Positions 32,951 to 45,480 of a DNA stretch of 64,000 nucleotides are shown here, piece after piece. The notes under the pieces were generated by a model. The model did not search any database and had not been told where the DNA came from. It saw only the letters and a list, made by a program, of their open reading frames with translations. The stretch's first letter is position 1. Every line of letters starts with the position of its first letter. The stretch lies in assembly GCF_028583425.1 (NCBI RefSeq), contig NC_072792.1, positions 11,892,176 to 11,956,175 of the forward strand, written 5' to 3'. Made by a program: the position numbers and the translations under genes. The stretch comes from Eublepharis macularius (taxonomy: Eukaryota > Chordata > Lepidosauria > Squamata > Eublepharidae).

Positions 32951-34354
32951 TCCTATTATATAAAAGGTTAACCATGTTCCAGACTCCTCACTTCCTACCC
33001 TGGTGTGCCTTCAGAGGGCGCTGCCATGGAGGGAGGCCCAGAAGAGGTAGCCCAAGAGGGAAGGTGGCAATGCCTACCACCGTCTTCACCCGGTTGAGAT
33101 CAGGAGTGGAGCAAGTGGCAATGTACGCCCCTCGCCTTCACCAAGTTGGGACCAGTAGCAGAGCAGGTGGCAATGCCCACCCCTCGGCTTTCATCCAGCT
33201 GGGATCAAGAGTGGAGAAGGTGGCAATGCCGTCCCAGCGATCCCCCACCATCACCCAATTGGAATCAGGAACTGACCAGGTGGCAATGCCCGCCACCGCC
33301 CTCACACAGCTGAGATCTGGAGTGAAGGTGGCAATGTTGCCCCCCCTTCACCCAGCTGGGACCTACACTGGTGCTCCTCCAGAGGGCACTGCCATGGAGG
33401 GAAGCCCAGAAGAGGCAGCCCATCCTTCCGAGTGCAAGCTGCAGTGAGAAGCCCAGGTTGGGATCAGGCACGGAGCAGGCAGTAATACCTTCCCCCCACC
33501 TTCACCCAGCTGGGATGAGGAGCGGAGAAGGTGGCAATGCCCATCCACTGCCTTCACCCAACTGCGATTGGGAGCAGAGCAGGTGGCAATGACTGCTACC
33601 ACTTTTACCCAGCTACGATCAGGAGTAGAGCAGGTGGCAATGTCCATCTCCTGCCTTCACCTAGCTGGGACCAGTAGTGAAGCAGGTGGCAATGCCCGCC
33701 TCCCGCCTTCACCCAGCTGGGATCAGCAGAGGAACAAGTAGCAATGCCTGCCCCCCAGCTGGGATCAGGAGCAGAGCAGGTGACAATGCCAGCTCCCCCC
33801 TTCACCTTCACTCAACTGGGATCAGGAGCAGAGCAGGAATGCCCACTCCCCCTTTAACCTGCTGGAATCAGGCACGGAGCAGTCAGCAATGCCCATCCCC
33901 CTTCACCCAGATGGAATCAAGTGCATTGTAGGATGCAGTGCCATCCCTTCTTCTAGCTAGGGTCAGGCGTGGAGAAGGTGGCAATGCCCACCCCCACCTT
34001 CACCTGGCTGGGATCAGGCATAGAGAAGGAGGCAATGTCCAATCCCTCTTCACCTGGTCATGGTCAGGAGTGGAGCAGGCAGAAATGCCCACCCCCCTTC
34101 ACCCGGACAGAATAAGGCACAGAGCAGGAGGCAAAGCCGCTCCCCCCCTTCATCCAGCCAGGATCAGGAGCAGAGGAGGCAATGCCAGCCTCCCCTTCAC
34201 CCGCCAGGATCCGGAGCAGAGCAGGTGGCAATGTCCCCCCCCCACACCTTCACCCAACAGGGATCAGTCACAGAGGAGGCGGCAATGCCCGCCTGCCTCC
34301 CCTCCCCTTTCTAGAGCCCGTTGTATTTTCCCCCACAACAGGCTTTGTTAGTAG
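32951..34354 (+). mobile_element. Helitron-like non-autonomous element with internal minisatellite
   Basis: The 5' end TCCTATTATATAAAAGG after an A resembles the 5' terminus known from vertebrate Helitrons. The 3' end has a short hairpin (GCCCGTTGT at 34316-34324, ACAACAGGC at 34335-34343, eight of nine pairs) followed about 10 bases later by GTAG before a T, close to the canonical CTRR end. There is no terminal inverted repeat and no target duplication, as expected for rolling-circle elements. The interior is almost entirely minisatellite. No Rep/helicase gene; it would depend on one in trans. Identification is by termini and is an inference. Confidence 0.65.
33066..34310. repeat. Minisatellite (VNTR), about 20 units of about 55-70 bp
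   Basis: Each unit contains AGGTGGCAATGCCC, a C-rich stretch, TTCACCCAGCTGGGATCAGG and AGxGGAG. Units vary in length and several are truncated. The opening block CAGAGGGCGCTGCCATGGAG (about 33011) recurs as CAGAGGGCACTGCCATGGAG at about 33380, so the array has a second-level duplication. Several reading frames run through it only because unit composition lacks stops; they are not genes. Confidence 0.92.
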
Positions 34355-34355
34355 T

Positions 34356-35200
34356 GGAAGTATATTGCATATTTGCATTGCATTGAAGAATATTGCATTT
34401 TTCAAAGTCCTTTTTCACACCGATTGCTCTCTGTATCTTTTCTGCTTCTCTGTCTCTCTCTCACACACAATCTAATACCATTTATTTTCCCACAAATATG
34501 GCAGCTCTCTAGTTTAGGGGAAATTGGCATTTTGAAAGCTTTGCAATGTTTTAACCTACAGTGTGCCATGCCCCAGAATGCTTGAAAGATAAGACCACCA
34601 CAGAAATGTGATAAAGTAATCGAGAAAAAGTCCCCCCTCCCACCCCAGTAATTATGAGCTGAAAATATTATGTTAAATTTTAAATCTTGAAAGGATCAGA
34701 ATCCCACAAGAGCAAAGCTAGTAACATCTAGAAAAGAGATTCATTTGCAAACTCTGCTCAAGCTCTCTCAGTTCCTTGATGTCTCCTGATTTTAAAAGAA
34801 TTTAGCAGCCACCTGTGTTTATTCTACAACACACCTGCTTTCCAAACAACTTCAGCTTACCATTCTTCCCCAATGTTGTTTAAGTGCAATGAAAATTTTA
34901 GACTTCTGTTGCTCACCCCTCAGTTCCAATTTGGCAAGATCCCTTTAACCATTTTTGATCTACTGGGAACAGAAATGTTAAGAAGATGGTGGTTTACAAG
35001 GAAACCTCAGGAAATTCAAGTCAATTTCATATAGATCTTTCACTTAAAACTATTTCCACTATTTTAGATGGCATACACAACACACCCAAGTAACTTCCCC
35101 ATGTGCAGCTAAGGTCAAATAAATAAGATATACTGGAGATATGGTTCACAATTAGCAGTTGTGTAGTCCCTCATCCCCTTTCCTCTGTCCTGCTCCATAT
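34356..35200. other. Unassigned DNA
   Basis: AT-rich, no gene or repeat recognised. Confidence 0.4.
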
Positions 35201-35201
35201 G

Positions 35202-35393
35202 GGCCGATTCCAGACGACTAACTGGAAGGTGCTTCATGCCGCCATGTTCCGGATCGCGATGGGGAAAACGCGAAATATCGCGTTTTCTTGCGCGAGTTTG
35301 GCACAAGAAAACGTGATATTTCACGTTTTCCCCGTCGCGATCCGGAACATGGCGGCATGAAGCGCCTTCCGGTTAGTCATCTGGAATCGGCCC
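35202..35393. mobile_element. Foldback MITE, nearly perfect palindrome
   Basis: The 192-bp segment from GGGCCGATTCCAGA to TCTGGAATCGGCCC is almost its own reverse complement over its whole length. Each half also contains a smaller palindrome: GAAAACGCGAAATATCGCG followed by TTTTC on the left and GAAAACGTGATATTTCACG followed by TTTTC on the right. It has no coding capacity. I could not define the target duplication, so the superfamily is open. A SINE begins directly at its right edge. Confidence 0.88.
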
Positions 35394-35600
35394 TGGTGTT
35401 TAGATTGTTGGACGAAGACTGGGAAGGCCTGAGTTCAAATCCCCACTCTGACATGAAGTTCGTTAGCTGAGTGATTTTGAGCCAGTTATTTTCTGTTTCT
35501 AGAGCTTGAGCCTCACTACCTGACAGAATAATTATGAGGATAAAAGGGGGTGGAAAACACCGTGTAAATTGTCCTCTGAGTTCCTTGGAAGAACAGCCAA
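35394..35600 (+). repeat. tRNA-derived SINE
   Basis: GGCCTGAGTTCAAATCCCCA is a good B box. TCTAGAGCTTGAGCCTCACT, GAGGATAAAAGGGGGTGG and ACCGTGTAAATTGTCCTCTG follow in SINE order. The 5' end is truncated at the MITE. Confidence 0.75.
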
Positions 35601-36267
35601 GTTTGCAGCTGACACCAAACTATTTCAAATGATAAAACCAAGAGGAACTAAGAAGATCTCCAAGATGATGTCTTCAAATTTGGGTCAGTAGGCAATGAAG
35701 TGGCAAATGAGGTTCAGTGGCAGTGATTGAAAAGGAAATGAAACTGTCAAAAATTCTAAGATAGAGATTATTATAAAAGGGAATGAAAATAAAATAACCA
35801 GTATTATGATGCTTTGAAGAAATCTGCATTGTGTCTGCTTTTTGCACGGTGTATATACTGCTCTGTTTGTTTCACCACAAACAGATGAAGAAAAAGATGA
35901 TGAAGGAGTGGAGGATACTCCCTAAGAGGAAAGGCTAAAAACTTGAGACTTTTCATTTAAAAAGTGAGATCACTGGGGGGCAGAGGCGATAAAGATTTGT
36001 AGAATTAAGTATGGTGTGTAGAACTACAACTTTTTCTGCCTGCTGAGAGCATATGATGACATTGGGGGAAAGAGGAGGGCTATGAATGAAGTCGTTGGGC
36101 AGTAGATTTATGACCCAAACCCCCCAAACATGATTAATTTATGTGTTTAGTGAGAGGGACAAGTTTAGGGCCAAACTAAATGTGATGGCATTCACAGGTC
36201 GGATCCATGGATGCTACTGCCATTTCAAAGGGATTTAGACTGCTGAAACAGCTGAGAGTGTGCAGTT

Positions 36268-36485
36268 GTTTCAGTACCTGGGGAGGGGCCAGTGGTAGAG
36301 CATCTGCTTGGCACACAAAAGGTCCCAGGTCCGATCTCAGACATCTGCAGTTAAAAGCATCAGGTAGTAGGTGATGTGAAAGAACTCTACTTAACATCCT
36401 GCAGAGCTGCTGCCAGTTTGAGTAGACAATATAGACCGTGATGGACCAGTGGTCTTATTCAATATAAGGCAGCTTCATGGGTTCA
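36268..36485 (+). repeat. tRNA-derived SINE, second family
   Basis: GGGAGGGGCCAGTGGTAGAG and GCATCTGCTTGGCACACAAA (A-box side), GGTCCCAGGTCCGATCTCAG (B-box side), then GTAGGTGATGTGAAAGAACT, GTAGACAATATAGACCGTGA, TGGACCAGTGGTCTTATTCA and AAGGCAGCTTCATGGGTTCA. This is a well-known squamate-type SINE order. Confidence 0.8.
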
Positions 36486-36739
36486 TTTGAAAATGCATGT
36501 GTATGGAGGGGAAAGAGAATCCCAGCCCACCGCTCTGTGAGCTTGATTGGGATTGGGCCCTTGTGGCATGGCAGCAATGAGCACAGGTGAGACATGGATG
36601 CATCCTATCTAGTTTAGCCCATAGATAACTTTAAAAGGGGATTGGCCATTTTTAAAATAGATTTAAAATCTACTGAACCACGATGATTAAGCAGCATGTT
36701 CATGTTCAGAGACAGTACACTTCTGAATATCAGGGATTT

Positions 36740-36830
36740 GTGGGAGAGGGAATGTTGGTTAGTCTTAAAGGTGCTACTGGACACTTCAGTATTTTGCGAC
36801 TACAGACGAACATGGCTAACTCTTCTGGAT
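36740..36830 (+). repeat. Reptilian SINE/LINE tail remnant
   Basis: TTAGTCTTAAAGGTGCTACT, GGACACTTCAG and CTACAGACGAACATGGCTAA match a short interspersed motif widespread in reptile genomes. It is too short to place in one family. Confidence 0.55.
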
Positions 36831-39290
36831 GTTTTCCTAAGTAATTCTTGTTTGATTCAGGCAGTTAACACTGAAATATATAACACGGCAGTCTTTTCTA
36901 ATAAGTAGCGCCATCTGAAATTTTTCATACAGTAGCAAGCCAGACTTTGCTCGTTTGGTAAAACTTTAGTGAAGGTCAGGGCTTTTAACAAAAATGAAAT
37001 TAACCAAATAAAAATGCCCCTTATCTGAAAGAAAATTACTGTTTTAACAGAGGCAAGCAATTAAAAAGATATGCACTGCTACTTTCTTTAGTCATTTGTG
37101 TTTTTTTAAAAGAAAATCTCTCATTCTAAGTTCTCCAACATAATAGGAGAGGTACAATTTTTCTTTTAAAAAGCAAACCTTATTTTTAAATTATATAAAG
37201 GGCCGTGAATGCTAGGTACAGGTGATTTTCCATCTGTGATTAAAAGTCAATTCTATTTTAATTGCCTTTAGGCTAATTGTCTTCTTTCTACTCAGATAAA
37301 CTGTCCTTCTCAGTGACTCTAATTGCTTTTACAGCAACATGAGGAAATAATATTGCAAAAACGAGGTATCAGAACCATCATTTGTTTAGAACAATGCTTA
37401 TTCTCAAAAAGTATTTGGTTTTATTTATATGTTTGGTCAACTGTTACTAGAGTACTATTAGAGTAGGAAATTGCGCTCAGTTTAAAATCCTGCCACTTAA
37501 CATAATTACACTTTTGAAATATGAAGAATTATTTCTTGGAGACAATGACGTGTTCCCTCATTACACATGTTTTCTTTTTCAAAATGTGAAAGCTGCTACT
37601 CAGATTGGGAGCGCAACTACCTGCCGTATAGCCTTACAACGGGTTCATTCATATTTATAATCCATCTGTGCTGTGGTCTGATGCAATCACTTCAGACCTC
37701 TCTGTTTTTTCAAACCAATCCATAATAGAGAAAAAAAAAGCAGGCTGTTGACAGGAGTTAATGTGGGTTTTAGTTTGCTTACAATTGCTTTCTAATCTAG
37801 TAAATGGCTGTGAAAATTGATGCAGTGTTCCAAGTGCTTTTATATACACTACTACAGATAAAGAGTTGTTGTGTTGCAGTAATCTCTGTAACACTAAATT
37901 GAATTTGACAAACTTCTTTGTTTTCTCAGTTTTAATGTAAACAGGTAAGCCTGCTGAATTTACATTAAATGTAATTGAAAGAAGACTATATTAATCACAG
38001 TAAAGACTGAAAAAATAATACAAGATTGTGTAATTTTGGAAGAAAACTACTAAAAACTACTAGAGATGATCCTATCATCTCTAGACATGGGCGTTCTCTT
38101 AAAGTTAGGCATTCCCAAGAACACTACACACCCACTTCTTAAAAGAAAAATTCCTGCGATTTTCCAGATATCGGCCAAGATATTTTGATGCCAGAAACAA
38201 ACTCCAAATTGTGCAACCCCCTCCTCCCACCATAATACTGATAAGAATTGTCAGGTTTCTTCTTTTTATCGTTAAAGATAATGGTACCCCAGCATTTGTG
38301 AGGGATCTCCTAATCCTACTTGGTGGGTAGGGCTGGCTGGCCTCATGTAACAGTATTAATCCAATCATCACATTTTTACATTAACCACACAAACATATCC
38401 AGTTAAATTTAACAAGGGTATCTTCGAAAACCTGAAACCCACAAGAGCTTCTCTCTTCTTCCTGCACAGAATTACTTACTGCAATCTCCACTGCTATTCC
38501 TACTAGAAATGGATGTTGGTTGGCCATCTTTTTATCACTAGCGTCACCAGGTAACTGCCAGGAACAGCAATAAACTACCCTAAACCATTCTGGTGGCTTG
38601 GTCTTCAACTCAGAGAGAAGGAGAATGATACAAATTTGCAAGTACTAGCAGGGTAGACCATGAAGTTCAGCCACAGAAAAGAGACCACTGAATGATTTTG
38701 CAACAGCTCTGGAGAGAATGCAGATAATTGTCACATGAAGGTAACGACCAGGACTACAGGGAGCACGGTGGTTTTCGGTGAATAAAAATATTAAATGGAC
38801 TGCAAAATACAGTTGTTGTTACAGGTCATCCTTGCAGCAGACATGCACACTGTAAATTTTAAATATCAACAAGACCATAATACACTCAAGTGAAGATAAG
38901 GGACAGTGGGACCAGCCACTTGTTTTTCTACAAGATTTTTGTTGCTGTTCACTTGGAGTGAGTCATACAATAATCCTCATGAGTCCTACAAAAATCATAC
39001 AAAATAAGAATACATGGAGTCTGGTCCCACATTGTTATATCTGACTATGCACATCCTGAGCAAGTTACTTATGGTGACCCAGTATAATTATTATGAAATG
39101 AGTGTCACTGACAGCAAAGGGACCAAATTTAAAATCTGAATCCCTCATGCAAGGAAAAAAATCAGTAGGTTCAGAAAAAGTTGAATTTAGCAACTGCAAA
39201 AACGTGCATACATTTGATTCATTGATACTGGATTACCAATTTGATGAGACAAAACTCCTATCAGCATCAAAAGAAATGAGTTAGTTCTGT
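36831..39290. other. Unassigned, AT-rich DNA
   Basis: No gene recognised. A short palindrome CTAGAGATGATCCTATCATC (38058-38083) precedes AGACATGGGCG and may be the edge of a hAT-type element. Otherwise unique-looking sequence. Confidence 0.4.
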
Positions 39291-39292
39291 AT

Positions 39293-39440
39293 TTAGATAG
39301 GTAAAGGTAGTCATTACCTTTACAAGCACCGAGCCATTACTGACCCCTGGCCGGAGGGTGGGGGCCAATTGCATCATGACATTTTCTTGGCAGACTTTTT
39401 GTTACGGGGTGGTTTGCCAAACTGCAAAGCAGCACAATAG
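39293..39440 (+). repeat. Reptilian SINE fragment
   Basis: GGTAAAGGTAGTCATTACCT, TACAAGCACCGAGCCATTAC, TGACCCCTGG and GCAGACTTTTTGTTACGGGG then TGGTTTGCCA match a common reptile interspersed repeat. The 3' half is missing. Confidence 0.65.
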
Positions 39441-39779
39441 GTGAGGTGCTGGCTAGTGTTCTATGTTTTGAGCTCCCTATGGACTTCCCTCTAGTCTCAC
39501 AATTTTAATGGGCACTGGTTCTTCCGCATTTACAGAACTTACGAAATCATGGGATCATATTTGTGTGTACTAATTATTGGGATCCCACCCCTCAACTGAA
39601 GTGCCCCCCTTGGGCTCTCTTGGAGACCTCTTCCATGGAACCACTTTTTAAGGGACTGCTTATGTGAAAATGGATTTTGCTCCTCCTACAATCTCCGTAG
39701 CAAGAGAACTATGGCATATAATATCACAATAATATCCATTTGATCCATTTTCACATGCTGAACTAATATTACGGTCAAA

Positions 39780-40445
39780 CTCAGGCTTAAAAATTGAGAA
39801 GAAATCTTCCTTACGGAAGGCTTGGGCAGATAAAGGAATTTTTACTTTAGGTCAATTGATAGGTAAGGCTGATGAGTTCTTGTCATTTTTTCAACTGAGG
39901 CCTAAATACGATTTTGCCGACTTCTGCTGAATGGCAGTATAAGTCACAAAACACATCTCTTAAGCATATGCTCTGGACTTGTTCAGTCATTCAGCCCTTT
40001 TGAGAGGAAGTTATTAGTCATATTAATTTTGTGTTAAGAAATGTACTTATTTTTGAGGATGTTACTGTATTATTAAACTACTTGCCTGTATCTTGAAAAC
40101 TAATCGATAGTCAACAAAAATGGATCCTCCATACCCTTGCAGTTGCTAAAGGACTTAAACTTCAACACTGGAAAGACACGCTCACTTCCTGTAAATCACT
40201 GGACTGAAAACCTTATAAACTTATCAACATTTCACATATCGCATATAGAAGGCAATTGCATATGGACTTATTTTTAGATATCTGGAAATCTTTTATAGAT
40301 AACTATGTATCGATTTGTCAATTGTGTTTTTGTAGGCAGCATTGTTTTTTTCTTTTTCTTCTGTATGCTTTGTTTTCCCTGTTTCACACTAATATAAAAA
40401 GTTTGCATGTACACAGTGATGCTATTTAATCCATGTACATTTTTA
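39780..40445 (+). pseudogene. L1 ORF2 C-terminal region, decayed
   Basis: Plus-strand translation in shifting frames: EKKSFLRKAWADKGIFTLGQ, LIGKADEFLSFFQLRPKYDF, HMLWTCSVIQPF, QQKWILHTLAVAKGLKLQHW and LFLDIWKSFIDNYVS. HxxWxCxxxxxFW-like and ILHxLxxAK motifs are typical of the L1 ORF2 C-terminus. Several stops; older than the tail at 59.5 kb. Ends in a TTTTTATTAATAAAAAATTA stretch. Confidence 0.75.
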
Positions 40446-43040
40446 TTAATAAAAAATTAACCCTTAAATTATTTTACACATACACATTTGCTCTGGCTAT
40501 CCGGTGGACAAGAAAATAAAGTCCATCATTAAATCATTGCACAGCGTCCAGCAGTATGGAAATAAGTAGCACAGCATACCTATAAGAGGCTTACACATTC
40601 CATTTGAAATCTTAAGAAATATTGAAATATGAACAAAGCAGCAATTTAGTTTACTGCAAGATCCATGCAAGACGGTTTCAGCCTTCACTTCTTATCTATA
40701 CATACTGCCACCAGTCAACGTGGATAATAAAACCAAACTCTCTGTGATTCTTGATCTATTTGTAACAGTCTTCAAAGCAGACAGCACCATGCATATAGCT
40801 TCTGTTATTTGCTTTTAATGCCGATTTCTTTTTAGGTTTTGGGATACATGCAGCTCTAACTGTCCAACATGGTAGCCTCAGTGGAGAATGGTGTTGGCAT
40901 CGGCAGCAAGAAGCCGCTTGGATGAAAGGAGCCAGCAACTGTGGACACAACTGCAGCTGTCTCTGAACCAACTCAGGGGGAAAAAATTGTACCAGAAACT
41001 CAAACTGCTTCCAGTCTTGCATCCAAATTCCAAATGTAAACCCTGCTATGTGCCAGTTTGAGTTAACTGCACATGTTTAATGGAGTAACGTTTTACGTAA
41101 TAAATAGTAAGGATTCCCTTAGCCCTTGAGAGGTATGCCAGAAGTTCATTACTTCTACCATCAGATTAGGCGACTTCATGCTTACTTTTCAAGTGATCCT
41201 TCTGAAGTGCAAGCAAAGAACATGTTTTCAAACAGCACGTAAAATACAACAAAAGGTACTGATACCAGCCCATGCATTTCCTGGCATTAAACAACTGAAC
41301 CCGCCTGACTGATGAAATCTGTACCAATTCAAAGAGTAAAAATCCTGACTTTCCTCTGAAACAGTGGAAATAATGCCAATTTAGTGAGATGTGATCAATG
41401 AACGGACAGAAAGAAGGTGGGCCAGTTGATAAGCAAGTCACTTTCTACCAGCTCAGAGGTGCTGGTGGTGTTCATACAAACACTATGTTGCTTTCTGCGT
41501 GCAAAGACATTTCATTATATCGATTTAGAAAGCAGCAACAGAAGCAACACTTTTTCCTAAGGGTGGTAAGCAAGTTTGATACTGGGTGTCTGTAGATTTC
41601 AATTGTGTACAAGACTGCTGTCAAAATTACAGCCCTTACAAGTACCCTTTTCAATGGCAAAAGGGAGAAAGAAGAGAGTGGGCTATATGCACAGATGTAT
41701 GTATGGAGAGGTAACAAAGCATTTGTAATTTCCTCTTATGGCAATGTTCTAACAATGACTGGTTTGTACAAGTTTTGCTGGGAGTTCATTAAGCTTCATC
41801 TGCACCCTTTTAAAAACTTATCAATAATGCTTGAAGGTATCTTTTTTCTAGTTGTCTAAAGAGGTTCAAACTATTCATGTGAGGATCCTGCAAAGCACAA
41901 AAACACCACACATGAAGAACTAGCGCAAAGATGCATTTATTGGCAGGTGGTCTTTGAAGTGTTGGAAGCAAGGTACTGGATTCTACTCTGACATAACTCA
42001 GTTTACATCTAAAGAAGTGGAGGAGGAGGGGGGAGTTGAGAGTGCATTTGTTCCCCAGTTCTAGTAGTAGTTTTACAAAGGAAAAAAGATCATCTATTTT
42101 AGCTTCTGAACAAAAGGCAGATCCACCCGCCTGCCCTTTTTCTACTCCCTCCCCATCAGTCTAAACCGAACAGGTTCGTGCGCTCAGTGAATAAGTCACT
42201 GTGGACACTTGGGGACAGTTAGAAATATTTCTTAACTGAAATTCAAGCAGTGAGCATTCTGAGCTGCTTGGAAAAAGTAGGGGAAAATAAAATATAAATG
42301 TTAAGAATGAATTTGAAAGCAAAAAAAAAGATGACAGGGGGGAAAAGGGTGGCAAGATTCTTGTAGTGTTTAGATTATTTCCGTCTGCATTATAAAACAG
42401 AAGAATCTCTCATTAGATACACTGTGCTCTCCTCTCTCTCATGCACACAGACTTTTTTAAAGGGATCATAAACTTGTTATGGGCTTGGGCATTTCCTCCC
42501 CCAGCCTCTACCTTCTCATATACAAATTCACCAGCAGTATCTAACCAAGTCCTGCATTATTCCTAAACGAACACGTATACAAAAGATTTGTAAAAAGCAA
42601 GGAATACCGATCTCAAGTTCTAAGTGACAAACACACCCAATTACTGTGTGATACTGAAGCCCTCTTCATCCCTGAGCCTTGATTAAGCATTACTTCTGAA
42701 CATTTTCAGAAACACAGCTTTATTTTCTTTCTTAAATCAATAATGACATTGGGGAAAGGACATTATAGCTTAGGGTATCTTATACTTATTCAACATTACT
42801 AGTATATTTTGGATTTAGCAATGGAAGTCACTAAAATCTGTTTATTTTTAGCTCAGCTTTATTTTTTATTCTAATTTCTTCTCCCATTGTAGAATTGCAT
42901 TGCACATCGCCCTTTTGGTCAAAATCTAGGAAACCGAATCAATCAGACTGGAATCTAGGCTAAGTTGCTCTATGATACATCCGAGATTAACTCACTCACT
43001 CACTACTACTTCATGGACTTTAATGCCAGTGTTAGATCTT
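40446..43040. other. Unassigned DNA, possibly UTR-like
   Basis: No exon proven. The plus strand at 40869-41039 reads MVASVENGVGIGSKKPLG, a stop, then VDTTAAVSEPTQGEKIVPET and ASSLASKFQM before a stop, which has protein-like composition but no splice context that I trust. CAATAAATGC occurs on the minus strand at about 41935. No repeat family recognised. Confidence 0.35.
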
Positions 43041-43044
43041 CTGG

Positions 43045-43215
43045 ACTAAATAATAACAACAACATTATTTATATACCGCCCTTCAGGACAACTTTGTAAA
43101 CCCACTCAGAGCGGTTTACAAAGTATGTCATTATTACCCCACAACAGGCACCCTGTGAGGTGGGAGGAGCTTTGAGAGCTGTGACTGACCCAAGGTCACC
43201 CATAAACATTTCGAA
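43045..43215 (-). repeat. SINE, minus orientation, 3' half
   Basis: AACAACAACATTATTTATAT, CCGCCCTTCAGGACAACTTT, AGAGCGGTTTACAAAGTATG and TGACTGACCCAAGGTCACCC are the reverse of the SINE type at 23.03 kb. The tRNA-like head is missing. Confidence 0.75.
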
Positions 43216-44985
43216 GCTCTGATCATTATCACGCCCAGTTCTAATATATTTTACTACAATGGCTAAAATTGAGTACTAGCCAAATTATTTAATTTGAATA
43301 CTTAGTAAAATATGAAATATGATTCAAGAAGATCAGTGTATTCGAATGGTGAACAATTCATATAAATCCATGAAGGATATTTAGCTGTGTATTTTCAACT
43401 GATGTTCATTAAAATTAATAGTTTTGAGTTACTGACTCCTATAACATCATTTTGGTTAGAACTGTCGTCTGATACGATTTTACTGCCTGTGGAAAAATTA
43501 AGATCCAATGACTTTTTAAAAAGAACACATACACTTCTTGTTCCATGTCATATCAAATTGCTTCTAAAAATGCAACGAAGTTTTGAATGATAGTTCCCTC
43601 TAGCCTTGTACTCTCTTTCTAAGAGTGCTCAGCCATTTCCCATGCAATGCTCTTAGCCAGGGCATGATGCAATAACCATGCTCTACTGTTTGCCCCCAGC
43701 AACCAGCAATCTAAAGGAGGATACCTGTAACCATGGATTTTCCATGTGGCTTTATGAATAGTATTAACTGATAAAAACTATCATTCAAAACTTTGTTGCA
43801 TTTTTTGAAAAAATGTCTTGACTAATGGGTCATAGCTATATGCAAAACACATGCAGTAATAAAATAAGAATACTCACTGTGGAAACCATTTGAAATTTCT
43901 TGCATGAAAATATGTTTCCTAACTCCTCTAGAGTCCAGAACAGGCACATTCCTTCCTGTCTTTTAATACAGTAAAATACTGGGAACAGAAGCCTTGGGAA
44001 GGTGTGCTATGCCAGCACCACATCTAGGGCTTTAGGCTGCTCTAGAAAATAGAAAGGGGGGCAAATAAAGCCCCCTCCCCACACCACATTTTCATACCCA
44101 GAGAAGAGATGCCAAAATGCCAAGGGGAAGAAGCAGCTTGATCACACTAAGGAAATAATGGCCAACATTTATTTAAATGCAAAAAAACAAGGTTTCCACA
44201 TAACGTTGTAAGAAAGCTTATTCTAAAAACAAACAATCCTGAGTTGCTAAGATCATTTTAGAGTCCAGCTACAAGAAATGGCCAGTGTTTTGTGACAAGA
44301 AAGGACAAATATTAGAGACTACATAAAGGGATTGTCTTAATAAATGTCCCAACATAGCCAACAGAGCAACCAAGCCTCCTTCCAGAGTTAATCGTAAGGG
44401 GAAAAAACTCCCTCATCTCCTGAGTTCTAACACATCTGTAAGCACATATTCAGTCACTGTTTTTGAGTTAACCATACCGACACAATCTCAGGTCACAGTT
44501 AGCTTTGTTCCAAACAGGTATCAGCCACAGAAGTAAGTGTCCAAGACAACTTTTTAAAAACCCTTTTTGGCTTCCTAAAATGGAGGGGAAGGATATACAG
44601 ATACACTGAGCGTGAGGCAATTCATTACACAGGCAGGGGAGAGCTTTGGAGAAAGCACACCAACTCATTTACCAGCAGAGTAGCAAGAAAAGAGACACTG
44701 AGTGCGCTGGCAGTTTTGAGAGGGGGTGGTGAGGACCACCCCAAAATGGCCGCTGGAGTAGGCAGAGCCAAACTAAAATGGCTGCCAGAGGGCTGCTTCC
44801 TCCTTGTTTTGCAAAATAATCACAAAAGGGGAAATAAAAAGGCAAAGTCTGGTGTGTGAGGAAGAATCACAATAAAGGAAGGAATACCCAGAGGGAGCAG
44901 GGGGAATAAAAAGGAAAGCCTGAAAGGGTGATAAATAAACGGTATGTTGGCCCCCAGAAACCTAATTAAAGAATTCCATGTTTGG
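43216..44985. other. Unassigned DNA
   Basis: No gene or named repeat. Composition changes near 44690 to a purine-rich stretch with paired AAAATGGCCGCTGG and AAAATGGCTGCCAG. Confidence 0.4.
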
Positions 44986-44989
44986 GACG

Positions 44990-45480
44990 TAATCAGAGTT
45001 TATTGTTTAGCAGTGGAAGCGTGATTATAGGTGCTTGTGAGCTGGTTCTGCTAACTGGTGTGTGTGCAGGAGAGAAAATAACAAAACATACACTTGCTTA
45101 TACTTAGAAAGGAAATAAGAGTTTTTTATTGTAGGAACTCCATACTCTGATAGGAAAGGAGGAGAGAGAGATTCTGTCTACTTAGCCAGTCTAAGAATGG
45201 ACATGGATACTAGGACAAGTCATACACCCATGCTTCCAAGATGGAGGGAGGAGGAGGAGGAGAAAAATGGTGCCTGGAACAAAGCCAGGAAGAAAAGAGG
45301 TGAGAGGGAGGAAGTCAGGAGGAGAAAATCCTTAGAATAGCAATCTACATATCAAAGGATGGTCAGGGCAGTAAACAGAGTGCCCTGACCTCTCTACCTT
45401 CCTAACTCTTTGGTTTGTCCCCCTCTGAAACTTGAGGAAGGGACAGCGCTGAATCTTCCTCTTCCAAAAAATGGGAACAG
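44990..45480 (-). mobile_element. LTR-like segment, minus orientation, uncertain
   Basis: On the minus strand CCTACAATAAAAAACTCTTA and later CTAAACAATAAACTCTGATT look like LTR polyadenylation signals, preceded by pyrimidine-rich U3-like sequence. No clear TG...CA ends or duplications. Confidence 0.3.

Noticed and set aside
32974..34351. Several overlapping long plus- and minus-strand frames in 32974-34351
   Set aside because: All run through the minisatellite; they are open because the unit lacks stop codons, and unit-length changes scramble the frame. Not genes.
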